This document shows, piece by piece, positions 1 through 6,970 of a stretch of DNA of 16,516 nucleotides. The DNA lies in NCBI GenBank assembly GCA_025924275.1, contig JAICEH010000018.1:1-16516 (forward strand). Reading direction: 5' to 3'. Position 1 is the first letter of the stretch. The number at the start of each line of letters is the position of its first letter. The notes below the pieces were generated by a model. That model saw nothing but the letters and a program-made list of their open reading frames with translations, had not been told where the DNA came from and made no database searches. Made by a program: the position numbers and the translations under genes. Source of the stretch: Gemmatimonadales bacterium (lineage in GTDB: Bacteria > Gemmatimonadota > Gemmatimonadetes > Gemmatimonadales > GWC2-71-9).

Positions 1-12
1 CCCGACGCGAAC

Positions 13-16
13 GAGG
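13..16 (+). promoter_or_regulatory. Ribosome binding site favouring the ATG at 25
   Basis: GAGG with an 8-nt spacer to the ATG. The competing GTG at 16 overlaps this element and has no visible Shine-Dalgarno sequence inside the window. Confidence 0.45.
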
Positions 17-24
17 TGCCGAGG

Positions 25-1743
25 ATGAAGCCGAGGTTCTCGAGCGGGGACATCCGGGCCTCCGGGTGGCGGGGCGTCGGGATAGGATGCGGCCGGTTCC
101 GGTCCCTTGTCCAGCACGGCTGGCGCCCGGCGCTGGCCCTGGCGCTCCTCCTCCCGCGCGCCGCGACGGCGCAGGCCGGCCCGCCGGACAGCGTGCCCGC
201 GAGCATCCGCGCCCTGGTCGCCGGCGGCCACCATCCCGCCCTTCGCGCCGCGGGCCTGGCGGACCAGCGCGAGGCGCTCGAGCGGCTCTATGCCGCGCGC
301 GGCTGGCGCCCGCTCTGGTTCGAGGGCGGCCGGCCGCTCCCGGCCGCGGAGACGCTGGCGCTCCTGCTGGCCCGGGCGGGCGAGGACGGACTCCGGCCCG
401 CGGATTTCGACGCGGCGTGGGTGGCGGGGGCACGCCGGGATCCGGGGCCCGTCGCACCGCTCGACGTGGGGCTCAGCGTGGTGGCGCTCCGCTACCTCCA
501 CGCACGCGCCCACGGCCGGGTGGATCCCCGGCGGCTCGGGGTGCACCTGGACCGGAGCCGGCGGGAGGGCGACCTCTCGGCCGCGCTGGGCGAGGCAGTG
601 GCCGCCGGCCGCCTCGCGGCCCGTGCCGATTCGATGGTCCCGCCCAACTACCAGTACCTCAAGGTGCGCGAGGCCCTGGCGCGCTACCGGCTCCTCGCTG
701 CCGCCCCGCCGCCCGTGCCGCCGTTCGATTCGGCCGCGCTCCGCCCGGGCGACGCCTGGCGCGGCGTCCCGGCGCTCCGGCGGTTCCTCGAGCGGACCGG
801 CGACCTCGACCTCTCCACCCAAGCGCCGGTCGAGGAGGGCGAATACGCCGGGGACCTGGTCCTCGGGGTCCGCCGCTTCCAGGAGCGCCACGGGCTCGAG
901 CCGGACGGCGTCGTGGGCCGGCGGACCCGCGCCGCGTTCCGGGTGCCGTTCTCCACCCGCGTCCGCCAGCTCGAGCTCGCGCTGGAGCGGCTGCGCTGGC
1001 TGCCCGACCTCCGGGGCGAGTCCTTCGTGCTGGTGAACGTCCCCGACTTCACGCTCTACGCCTTCGACGCGGCGCGCGGATCGAGCGGGCTCCCCAGCCG
1101 ATGGATGCGGGTGATCGTGGGCCGGGCGGTGGACACCGAGACCCCGATCTTCGACGAGTGGATGCGGGTGGTGGTGTTCCGGCCGTACTGGAACGTCCCG
1201 ACGAGCATCGCGCGCGCGGAGGTGCTGCCCAAGGCGCGGGCCGACTCCACCTGGCTGGGCCGCAACGGGTACGACCTGGTGGACGCCACCGGGCCCGAGG
1301 ACGGCCCCGCCGTGGCCCCGACGCCCGAGGCACTGGACCACGTGGCGGCGGGCGCCCTCCGGGTCCGCCAGCGGCCCGGGCCGGCGAACGCGCTCGGTCG
1401 GGTCAAGTTCCTGTTCCCGAACGCGGAGAACGTCTACCTGCACGACACGCCCGAGCGCGGGCTCTTCGCCCGGGAGCGACGGGACTTCAGCCACGGCTGC
1501 ATCCGGGTGGAGGATCCCGCGTGGCTGGCGGCGTGGGTGCTGCGGGACCAGGCGGGATGGGGCGCCGACTCGGTGGCGGCGGCGATGGCAGGCCCGCTGG
1601 TGCCGCGTGCCGTCCGGCTCACTGCCCCGCTCCGGGTGATCATCTTCTATGCGACGGCGGCGGTGCGGCCCGACGCGCGGGTGGCGTTCTACGACGACCT
1701 GTACCGCCACGACGAGGCGCTCGAGCAGGCACTCGGCGGCTGA
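25..1743 (+). CDS. Periplasmic L,D-transpeptidase, YcbB/LdtD architecture
   Basis: Makes 3-3 (L,D) peptidoglycan cross-links or anchors proteins to peptidoglycan in the periplasm. Numbered from the ATG at 25 (572 aa). A signal peptide lies at about residues 31-51, ending ATAQA. A scaffold-type domain follows (about 55-230), then a peptidoglycan-binding domain (about 270-307, with FQERHGLEPDGVVG) and a YkuD catalytic domain (about 330-520). The catalytic motif SHGCIRVED is clear, with Cys at nt 1498-1500 and an upstream YLHDTP strand. The length fits the YcbB family. The frame is open to the left edge and a GTG exists at 16. The ATG at 25 is preferred because GAGG sits 8 nt upstream, but a start outside the window is possible, since the residues before the signal peptide are unusually many. 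It converges on a DUF882 peptidase with 3 nt between stop codons. Family assignment is firm; substrate and exact start are inferred. Confidence 0.92.
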   Translation: MKPRFSSGDIRASGWRGVGIGCGRFRSLVQHGWRPALALALLLPRAATAQAGPPDSVPASIRALVAGGHHPALRAAGLADQREALERLYAARGWRPLWFEGGRPLPAAETLALLLARAGEDGLRPADFDAAWVAGARRDPGPVAPLDVGLSVVALRYLHARAHGRVDPRRLGVHLDRSRREGDLSAALGEAVAAGRLAARADSMVPPNYQYLKVREALARYRLLAAAPPPVPPFDSAALRPGDAWRGVPALRRFLERTGDLDLSTQAPVEEGEYAGDLVLGVRRFQERHGLEPDGVVGRRTRAAFRVPFSTRVRQLELALERLRWLPDLRGESFVLVNVPDFTLYAFDAARGSSGLPSRWMRVIVGRAVDTETPIFDEWMRVVVFRPYWNVPTSIARAEVLPKARADSTWLGRNGYDLVDATGPEDGPAVAPTPEALDHVAAGALRVRQRPGPANALGRVKFLFPNAENVYLHDTPERGLFARERRDFSHGCIRVEDPAWLAAWVLRDQAGWGADSVAAAMAGPLVPRAVRLTAPLRVIIFYATAAVRPDARVAFYDDLYRHDEALEQALGG

Positions 1744-1746
1744 GCC

Positions 1747-2310
1747 CTACCAGCGGCGCACGCGCCCGGTGTCGAGGTGCACGAAGCCGGAGGCGGGATA
1801 GTACCCGACGCCGCCGAGCGCGAGGGCCAGCCCGGCGTCGCGGAGCCGGGACAGCGGCACGCCGGGCACGCTCAGGTCCACCGCGCGCCCCACGAGGTGG
1901 AGGCTGCTGGCGGCCTGCCCGCCCCGGGTGCGGCGGAGCATCTCGTTGGTGGCGCGGGAGCGGTAGCCGGAAATCACGCGGAAGGGCTCCCCGGTGCCGA
2001 GCCGGCCGCGCACCGCGGCGAGGAGGTCGAGGAGGGCGGGGTCGATGGGGCGGACCTCGCCGGTGCGGAAGTCCCGGAGGAACCGGTCGACCTGGGCCTG
2101 GAGGCCGGTGTCCGCGCCGCCGAGCACCCAGGCCAGGGAGAGCGTCTCGCCGGTGTGGGCGTGGACGAGGTCGAGGGGGCGGACGTCCGCCGGCCGGCCC
2201 AGTGCGAGGAGCCGGCGGCCCGGGACCGCAGAGGCGCCCAGGGCGGCGAGCGAGGCGAGGAAGGCGCGGCGGGTGGGCGTGCCGCGCCCGCCCTGGTCCG
2301 GTGGAGTCAT
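1747..2310 (-). CDS. Tat-exported DUF882 / MepK-type (M15-like) murein peptidase
   Basis: Predicted zinc peptidase of the YcbK/MepK (DUF882, M15-related) family. These cleave peptidoglycan peptide cross-links in the periplasm. The protein has 187 aa. A twin-arginine signal is visible near residues 13-30 (TRRAFLASLAALGA), so export of a folded enzyme by Tat is likely. Zn-ligand motifs are present: SLHLVGRAVDLS gives His138 and Asp145, and FVHLDTG gives His178. The ISGYRS motif (about 113-118) is also typical. It lies 13 nt downstream of trxC and is probably co-transcribed. It converges on the L,D-transpeptidase with 3 nt between stops. In E. coli ldtD (ycbB) and mepK (ycbK) are also neighbours, so the functional pairing looks kept although the orientation differs. 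Cleavage specificity is inferred from the family. Confidence 0.9.
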   Translation of the reverse strand: MTPPDQGGRGTPTRRAFLASLAALGASAVPGRRLLALGRPADVRPLDLVHAHTGETLSLAWVLGGADTGLQAQVDRFLRDFRTGEVRPIDPALLDLLAAVRGRLGTGEPFRVISGYRSRATNEMLRRTRGGQAASSLHLVGRAVDLSVPGVPLSRLRDAGLALALGGVGYYPASGFVHLDTGRVRRW

Positions 2311-2323
2311 CGAGTGTCCTTCG

Positions 2324-2758
2324 TCAATCGAGCAGGGCGTCCACTGCCGCCCGGGGCACGGCGCCGACCTGGCGCCCCGACTCCCGCCCGTCCCGGAACG
2401 CGATCAGGGTGGGGATGCCACGGATGCCGAACTTCGCCGCGGCGGCGGGATTGCGGTCGGTGTCGAGCTTGAGCACCAGGGCGCGGCCCTGCCGGGCGGC
2501 GGCCACGTCGTCGAGCACCGGTGCCATCACCTTGCACGGACCGCACCACTCGGCGTAGAAATCCACCAGCACCGGCACCTCGGCGGTCCGCACCGTCTCG
2601 TCGAGGTCGGCGTCGGTGGCCTGCACCGGCCGGTCGAGCAGGAGCGGACGCTGGCACTCCGCGCACTTCGGGCCCTGCGCGATCCGGGTGAGGTCCACCC
2701 GGTTGAGCCGGCTGCAGAAGGGGCAGCGCACGGTGGCGCGGCGGCTGGCGTCGGACAT
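2324..2758 (-). CDS. trxC: Thioredoxin 2 (zinc-binding TrxC type)
   Basis: Cytosolic dithiol-disulfide oxidoreductase of 144 aa. The N-terminal zinc ribbon has two CxxC pairs (Cys12/Cys15 and Cys32/Cys35), the TrxC hallmark. The thioredoxin fold then carries the WCGPC active site (Cys72, Cys75) and the cis-Pro loop GIPT (Pro116). No signal peptide is visible. The ATG at 2758 is chosen because it starts right before the zinc ribbon; upstream codons in the same frame are low-complexity and run into the divergent promoter region. A weak promoter-like pair on the minus strand (TTCACC at 2815-2810, TACCTT at 2792-2787, spacer 17) would give a short leader. It is followed 13 nt later by the DUF882 peptidase gene. 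Identification is firm. Confidence 0.95.
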   Translation of the reverse strand: MSDASRRATVRCPFCSRLNRVDLTRIAQGPKCAECQRPLLLDRPVQATDADLDETVRTAEVPVLVDFYAEWCGPCKVMAPVLDDVAAARQGRALVLKLDTDRNPAAAAKFGIRGIPTLIAFRDGRESGRQVGAVPRAAVDALLD

Positions 2759-2864
2759 CGGCTTCGCGTCCTGCAACGGAAGGCGCAAGGTAGGGGGGAG
2801 CGTGGCCGCGGTGAACCCCCCGGCGCCCGCCCCGCCGCCGCGTGAGCAAGGCTTCATTTCCGCC

Positions 2865-2870
2865 GGGAGG
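2865..2870 (+). promoter_or_regulatory. Ribosome binding site fixing the start at 2875
   Basis: GGGAGG followed by a 4-nt spacer and ATG at 2875. This supports starting the lipoprotein there, directly before its signal peptide, rather than at the upstream GTG (2842). Confidence 0.6.
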
Positions 2871-2874
2871 CGTG

Positions 2875-3333
2875 ATGCGCATTACCCCGTGGCTCCCCGT
2901 CCTGCTCGCCGCCGCCGGCGGCTGCACCCCGCGCGCGGCCGATCCCGGCGCGATCGCCCGGACGCTGGACTCCGCCTACGCGGTCTTCAGCGAGGGCTAT
3001 CGCACCGCGGATCCCGCCCTGGTGGCGGGACTCTACGGCGACAGCGCGCTCTACCTCGCGCCGGGCGACTCGATCGTGCGCGGCCGGTCCACCATCGAGA
3101 CCATCTTCGCGGGGTTCCTGGTGCCGTACGCGCGGGCCGACTCGGGCGGCCCCCGGATCCGCTTCGAGATCGCGGACCGGCGCATCGCCGCCAGCGGCGA
3201 CCTCGCCACCGACGTCGGCTACTTCGTGATCGACGAGCGGGCTCGGGGGAAGTTCATCGTGGTCTGGCGGCGCGGGGCCGACGGCGCCTGGCGGATGCAC
3301 GCCGACGGGTACAGCGGGGTGGACGTCCCGTGA
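2875..3333 (+). CDS. DUF4440/SnoaL-like (NTF2 fold) lipoprotein
   Basis: A 152-aa exported protein. The N-terminus is a lipoprotein signal ending AAAGGC, with acylatable Cys17, so it should sit on a membrane facing the periplasm. Residues about 27-150 match the DUF4440/SnoaL-like NTF2 pattern. A helical start (LDSAYAVFSEGY) is followed by DPALVAGLYGDSALYLAPGD, a G-R-S-T-I helix and a terminal GKFIVVWRRGADGAWRMHAD strand pair. Such domains bind small molecules or act as isomerase-like folds; no catalytic residue can be assigned. It is the first gene of a five-gene operon. Its TGA overlaps the GTG of the next gene by 4 bp. Function unknown beyond the fold. Confidence 0.85.
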   Translation: MRITPWLPVLLAAAGGCTPRAADPGAIARTLDSAYAVFSEGYRTADPALVAGLYGDSALYLAPGDSIVRGRSTIETIFAGFLVPYARADSGGPRIRFEIADRRIAASGDLATDVGYFVIDERARGKFIVVWRRGADGAWRMHADGYSGVDVP

Positions 3334-3845
3334 CGCCCGGCATCGCGCCGACGGCCGCGGCGGTCCCGGTGGCCGCCCCCGCCGTGCTCGCCTCGCTGGG
3401 CCGGCTGCAGCGGTTCGCCCACCTGCTCGATTCGCGGTTCCGGATCCCCGTGATCGGCGTGCGGTTCGGGCTCGACCCGATCCTCGGCCTCATCCCCGGG
3501 CTGGGCGACGCGATCGCGTTCGGGTTCGGGGCGTGGATCATCGTGGAGGGGGCGCGGATGGGCGCCCCGCGGGCGCTGCTCGCGCGGATGCTCGCCAACA
3601 GCGTGCTCGACTTCGCCACCGGCTCGGTGCCGGTGGCCGGCTCGCTGGTGGACTTCGTCCTCCGCGCCAACTCGCGGAACGTCCGGCTGCTGGAGCAGTG
3701 GGTCGGCGCGCCGCACGAGGCGACCGCACGCAGCTCGCGCTTCTTCCTCTGGCTGGGCCTCGGGCTCGGCCTGGCGGTCCTGGCGACGGTGGCGGCCGGG
3801 GTGGTGCTGCTCCTCCTCGTGCTCCGCCTGGTGCGCGGCGGATGA
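3330..3845 (+). CDS. DUF4112 family membrane protein
   Basis: A 171-aa protein with the DUF4112 signature in its first half: LDSRFRIP, then RFGLDPILGLIPGLGD (about residues 45-60), then a hydrophobic stretch (AIAFGFGAWIIV) and FATGSVPVAGSLVDFV (about 95-110). A long C-terminal transmembrane segment spans about 139-167 and ends in positively charged residues. The start is the GTG at 3330. It overlaps the previous stop (GTGA) and precedes the conserved domain by about 30 residues of Ala/Pro-rich sequence. DUF4112 proteins are small membrane proteins of unknown function. The gene stops in an ATGA overlap with the next one, so translation is probably coupled. Confidence 0.88.
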   Translation: MTPGIAPTAAAVPVAAPAVLASLGRLQRFAHLLDSRFRIPVIGVRFGLDPILGLIPGLGDAIAFGFGAWIIVEGARMGAPRALLARMLANSVLDFATGSVPVAGSLVDFVLRANSRNVRLLEQWVGAPHEATARSSRFFLWLGLGLGLAVLATVAAGVVLLLLVLRLVRGG

Positions 3846-4147
3846 GCGGCGCCGCCTACGAGGTGCGCGTGACGCTCGATGCCCGCCGCGGCGAGGCGTT
3901 CGAAACCTGGATGCTGGGCGACCACGTGCCCCGGGTCCTGGCCACCGGGTGCTTCACCGGCGCCCGGTTCGAGCGGCTGGCCCCCGGCGCCTACCGCACG
4001 CGGTACGAGGCGGCGGGGTCGGCGGACATCGAGCGCTACGTGGCCGAGCACGCGCCCCGGCTGCGGGGAGAGTTCGCCGCCCGGTTCGGCGAGGGATCGG
4101 CGGTGAGCCGGGAGACCTGGTCCACGCTCGGGGCCTGGCCGCGATGA
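3842..4147 (+). CDS. DUF4286-like small cytosolic protein
   Basis: A 101-aa protein with no signal peptide or membrane segment. The pattern resembles DUF4286, a small ferredoxin-like alpha/beta fold: YEVRVTLD, then a helix with W-M-x-x-H-V-P-x-V-L, then FTGARFERL, YRTRYEA and IERYVAEHAPRLRGEFAARF. Function is unknown in the family. The start ATG at 3842 overlaps the previous TGA, and the gene ends in another ATGA overlap with the beta-barrel gene. No clear Shine-Dalgarno sequence precedes it, which fits translational coupling. Family assignment is from motif memory and is less sure than for its neighbours. Confidence 0.75.
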   Translation: MSGAAYEVRVTLDARRGEAFETWMLGDHVPRVLATGCFTGARFERLAPGAYRTRYEAAGSADIERYVAEHAPRLRGEFAARFGEGSAVSRETWSTLGAWPR

Positions 4148-4782
4148 GGGGCGGGCTCGCGGGAGCCGCATTGGCCCTCCTGGTGGCAGGCCCGCTCCAG
4201 GCACAGCGGATCACCACCGAGCTCTTCGGGTACCTCGGCTATTCCCGCGCGAGTTTCACCCACGTGACGGGCGGGGAGGACCTGACGCAGCGCTGGGTGG
4301 GGGGCGCCACCGGCGGCCTCGGGATCCGGCACCCGCTCACCGGCGCCGCCGGGCTTCGCGGCGAGCTGCTGCTCGCGCGACGGGGCGGGGCCTTCGGCTT
4401 CGAGCTCGAGGGGGAGGAGGTGTCGCTCTCCCTCGACCTGGTCTACCTGGAGGTCCCGCTGCAACTCCAGCTCCAGTCCTACCGGCGGGACCAGCGGTTC
4501 CGGCCCTTCGCCTTCCTCGGCGTGGTGCCGTCGTTCAAGCTGGGATGCGACGCGGAGGGGCGGGGGTCGGCCGGGCTCCTGCAGCGTCCCTGCGACGAGG
4601 TGATGGAGCAGGACCCCGACTGGTTCGAGCTCGGCGCCTCGGGCGGGGCCGGCGTGGAATACCGGCAGGGCCGCACCCACCTCCAGCTCCAGGCCCGGCT
4701 GTACCAGAGCTTCAGCGACCTCGCGGCGGACCTCGACGTGTCCAACCGGACCTTCGCGCTGGTCCTCGGGGTGGGAATGTGA
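4144..4782 (+). CDS. Outer-membrane beta-barrel protein (PorT/OMP_b-brl type)
   Basis: A 212-aa exported protein. The signal peptide is at residues 1-20 (cleavage after LQA, before QRI). The mature part is a series of alternating amphipathic strands (TTELFGYLGYSRASF, GLGIRHPL, GLRGELLLARR, SLDLVYLEVPLQLQLQS, RPFAFLGVVPSFKLG, HLQLQARLYQSF). It ends in a hydrophobic strand FALVLGVGM, all typical of small eight-strand outer-membrane barrels. Two Cys (135 and 150) bracket an extracellular-loop-like segment and could form a disulfide. It is the fourth gene of the overlapping operon, with 4-bp overlaps on both sides. No specific substrate can be proposed; structural or passive pore roles are both possible. 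Confidence 0.85.
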   Translation: MRGGLAGAALALLVAGPLQAQRITTELFGYLGYSRASFTHVTGGEDLTQRWVGGATGGLGIRHPLTGAAGLRGELLLARRGGAFGFELEGEEVSLSLDLVYLEVPLQLQLQSYRRDQRFRPFAFLGVVPSFKLGCDAEGRGSAGLLQRPCDEVMEQDPDWFELGASGGAGVEYRQGRTHLQLQARLYQSFSDLAADLDVSNRTFALVLGVGM

Positions 4783-6353
4783 CCCGCGCCGCGGCACTCC
4801 TCCTGCCCGCCTGCCTCCTCGCGCCGGCGCTCCGGGCGCAGGAGGCCACCTACGTGGTCCGCCGCGGCGCCGACACCGTGGCGGTCGAGACGGTGCGCCG
4901 CACACCCGGCCGGTTCGAGGCGACGCTCCTCGATCCCGGCCAGCGGATCCGCTGGTCCTTCGCCGGGACGGTGTCGGCGGACGAGCGCGTCCTCCGGTTC
5001 GAGAACGCCTTTGCGCTCGCCACCGATTCGGTGGGGGCGGAGCCGCGGCAGCGGGCCGAGTTGACCTTCACCGGCGACAGCGTCATCGCCATCATCAACC
5101 CGGGGCCGGAGGCGCGGGTCCAGCGGCTGGGCACCCGTCCGGGCGCGCTGCCGTTCATCAATCCGTCCTTCGTGCTGATCGAGCAGGCGGTGCGTCGGGC
5201 CCGCGCCCTGGGCGGGGACTCGGTCACCGTGCCGCTCTTCGCCGTGAGCGGCGGGCAGACCTTCGACGCCCTGGTCCTGTGGCGCGGGCCGGACAGCGTG
5301 GAGGTCCGGATCGGGGCGGCGATGGCGCTCTTCCGGCTGGACCGGTCCGGGATGCTGGCGTCCGGGAGCGTGCCGGCGCAGGGCCTGGTGCTGGAGCGCA
5401 CCGGGGCACGGGCCGCACCCCTCGTCCTTCCGCCCCGGGACTACGGCGCCCCGGCCGGTGCGCCCTACCGGAGCGAGGAGGTGAGGATCCCCTCGGTACC
5501 CGGGGTGGTGCTGGCCGGCACCCTCACCCTCCCGGCGGGCGCGTCGGCGACGCAACGGGTGGGCGCCGTCGTCACCATCAGCGGCTCCGGGGCGCAGGAC
5601 CGGGACGAGGCCATCCCGTCGGTCCGGGGGTACGTCCCGTTCCGCGAGGTGGCGGACACCCTGTCCCGCCGCGGCATCGCGGTGCTGCGCTACGACGACC
5701 GCGGCTTCGGGGAGTCCACCGGGAGCCTCGCGACCGCCACCTCGCTCGACTTCGCCGACGACGTGCGGGCGGCGGTGGCGTGGCTCCGGCAGCGGCCGGA
5801 GGTCGATCCGGACCGCATCGCGCTGGTGGGGCACAGCGAGGGCGGCCTGGTGGCGCCGCTGGTGGCGGTCGGGGACCCGCGGCTCGCGGCGGTGGTGCTC
5901 CTGGCGGGGCCGTCGCGCACCGGCCGCGAGATCCTGGCCTACCAGAACCGGTCGGCCATCGAGCGGGACACCACGCTCCCGCCGGGCGGGCGCGACTCGG
6001 CGCTGTCGGCGGCCCGGGCCCGGGTGGATTCGCTGGCGCGCACCAACCGGTGGATGGCGCACTTCCTCGACCACGACCCGCTGCCGACGGCGCGGAAGCT
6101 CCGCCTCCCCGTGCTCATCCTCCAGGGCGCCACCGACCGTCAGGTGACCGCGGACCAGGCCGCGGAGCTGGCAGAGGCGATCCGCGCGGGCGGAAACCGG
6201 CGGGTGGTGCACCATGTCTTCTCCGAGACCAACCACCTGTTCCTGGCCGACCGCGACGGGTACCCGGCGGGATACTCGAAGCTGCGCGACACCCGGGTTC
6301 GCCGGAGCGTCCTCGGCCTCCTCACCGACTGGCTGGTGGCCACGCTCCGCTGA
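4779..6353 (+). CDS. Exported alpha/beta hydrolase (serine esterase/peptidase-like)
   Basis: A 524-aa protein starting at GTG 4779, which overlaps the previous TGA and directly precedes a signal peptide (residues 1-20, cleavage near LRAQ). Residues about 25-225 form a beta-rich N-terminal region of unknown family. Residues about 230-524 are an alpha/beta hydrolase domain. VVTISGSGAQDRD is the oxyanion-hole strand and LRYDDRGFGESTG the conserved strand/turn. GHSEGG is the nucleophile elbow (Ser353), with acid Asp453 in LQGATDRQV and His486 in ETNHLF. The triad looks complete, so it should be active in the periplasm on an ester or peptide substrate I cannot name. It is the last gene of the operon; a 60-nt gap follows. 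Confidence 0.9.
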   Translation: MTRAAALLLPACLLAPALRAQEATYVVRRGADTVAVETVRRTPGRFEATLLDPGQRIRWSFAGTVSADERVLRFENAFALATDSVGAEPRQRAELTFTGDSVIAIINPGPEARVQRLGTRPGALPFINPSFVLIEQAVRRARALGGDSVTVPLFAVSGGQTFDALVLWRGPDSVEVRIGAAMALFRLDRSGMLASGSVPAQGLVLERTGARAAPLVLPPRDYGAPAGAPYRSEEVRIPSVPGVVLAGTLTLPAGASATQRVGAVVTISGSGAQDRDEAIPSVRGYVPFREVADTLSRRGIAVLRYDDRGFGESTGSLATATSLDFADDVRAAVAWLRQRPEVDPDRIALVGHSEGGLVAPLVAVGDPRLAAVVLLAGPSRTGREILAYQNRSAIERDTTLPPGGRDSALSAARARVDSLARTNRWMAHFLDHDPLPTARKLRLPVLILQGATDRQVTADQAAELAEAIRAGGNRRVVHHVFSETNHLFLADRDGYPAGYSKLRDTRVRRSVLGLLTDWLVATLR

Positions 6354-6413
6354 GCGGGGTGCAACGGGCGGCCGTCCGGTCGTCTCCCCGGCATCCTCCA
6401 TCAGGGCACGCAA

Positions 6414-6965
6414 ATGCAGCACCGCTTCCTGGCCGTGGCCGCGGGCATCGCCGCCGCCGTGCCGGCGTGGACGGCCTCTCCCGCGCAGCCCGCGCCACCC
6501 TGCGCGGCGCCGGAGCACCGCCAGCTCGACTTCTGGGTGGGGCGGTGGGAGCTCACCTGGGCCGACACGCTCCGCGGGACCAACGTGATCGAGCGGAGCC
6601 TCGACGGGTGCACCATCATCGAGCGGTTCGACGGACGGCCCTCGATCCCGCTCCAGGGGATGAGCGTGTCGGCGTTCGACCGGCGGACCGGCAAGTGGCG
6701 CCAGGTGTGGACCGACAACGGGGGCGGGTGGATCCCGCTGGAGGGCGGGCTGGTGGACGGGGCGATGGTGCTGGAGACGCGGGCGGTGCTCAACGGCCGG
6801 CCCACGGTCCAGCGGATGCGCTGGATCAACGTGACCGCGGACAGCCTCGACTGGGTCTGGGAGTCGTCGCTGGACGAGGGGAAGAGCTGGAGGACCGGCT
6901 GGCTGATACATTATCGGCGGACGGCCGCCCTCCCGCCGGGCGGCACCACTCCCACGCCGAGGTGA
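6414..6965 (+). CDS. Secreted DUF1579-like (lipocalin-like) protein
   Basis: A 183-aa protein with a Sec signal peptide at residues 1-24 (cleavage near SPAQ). The mature domain matches the DUF1579-type pattern: LDFWVGRWEL (about 38-47), NVIERSLDGCTIIERF (about 57-72), a phenylalanine-rich strand with AFDRRTGKWRQVWTDNGGG, and GGLVDGAMVLE. Such proteins are small antiparallel barrels of unknown ligand. Two Cys (30 and 66) could pair. The ATG at 6414 is preceded by AGGG with about 8 nt spacing. It lies 60 nt after the hydrolase gene and may be read from the same transcript; its stop is 5 nt before the DinB start. The tail after about residue 168 is Pro/Thr-rich and probably disordered. Confidence 0.82.
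   Translation: MQHRFLAVAAGIAAAVPAWTASPAQPAPPCAAPEHRQLDFWVGRWELTWADTLRGTNVIERSLDGCTIIERFDGRPSIPLQGMSVSAFDRRTGKWRQVWTDNGGGWIPLEGGLVDGAMVLETRAVLNGRPTVQRMRWINVTADSLDWVWESSLDEGKSWRTGWLIHYRRTAALPPGGTTPTPR
6959..6962 (+). promoter_or_regulatory. Ribosome binding site deciding the DinB start
   Basis: GAGG spans the end of the upstream gene, 8 nt before ATG 6971. The alternative GTG at 6962 would overlap this element, so ATG 6971 is preferred. Confidence 0.5.
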
Positions 6966-6970
6966 TCCCG

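Noticed and set aside
66..2558. Open frame of 830 codons on the plus strand running through the transpeptidase, DUF882 and trxC genes.
   Set aside because: It crosses genes on both strands, is Arg/Gly/Pro/Ala low complexity, and has no recognisable motif.
3254..4204. Minus-strand frame of about 316 codons opposite DUF4112 and DUF4286-like genes.
   Set aside because: Arg/Pro/Ser-rich mirror of the real genes, with no start context or domain.
6354..6413. Possible terminator between the hydrolase and DUF1579-like genes.
   Set aside because: Only short GC-rich self-complementarity and no T-run; nothing beyond chance in this composition.
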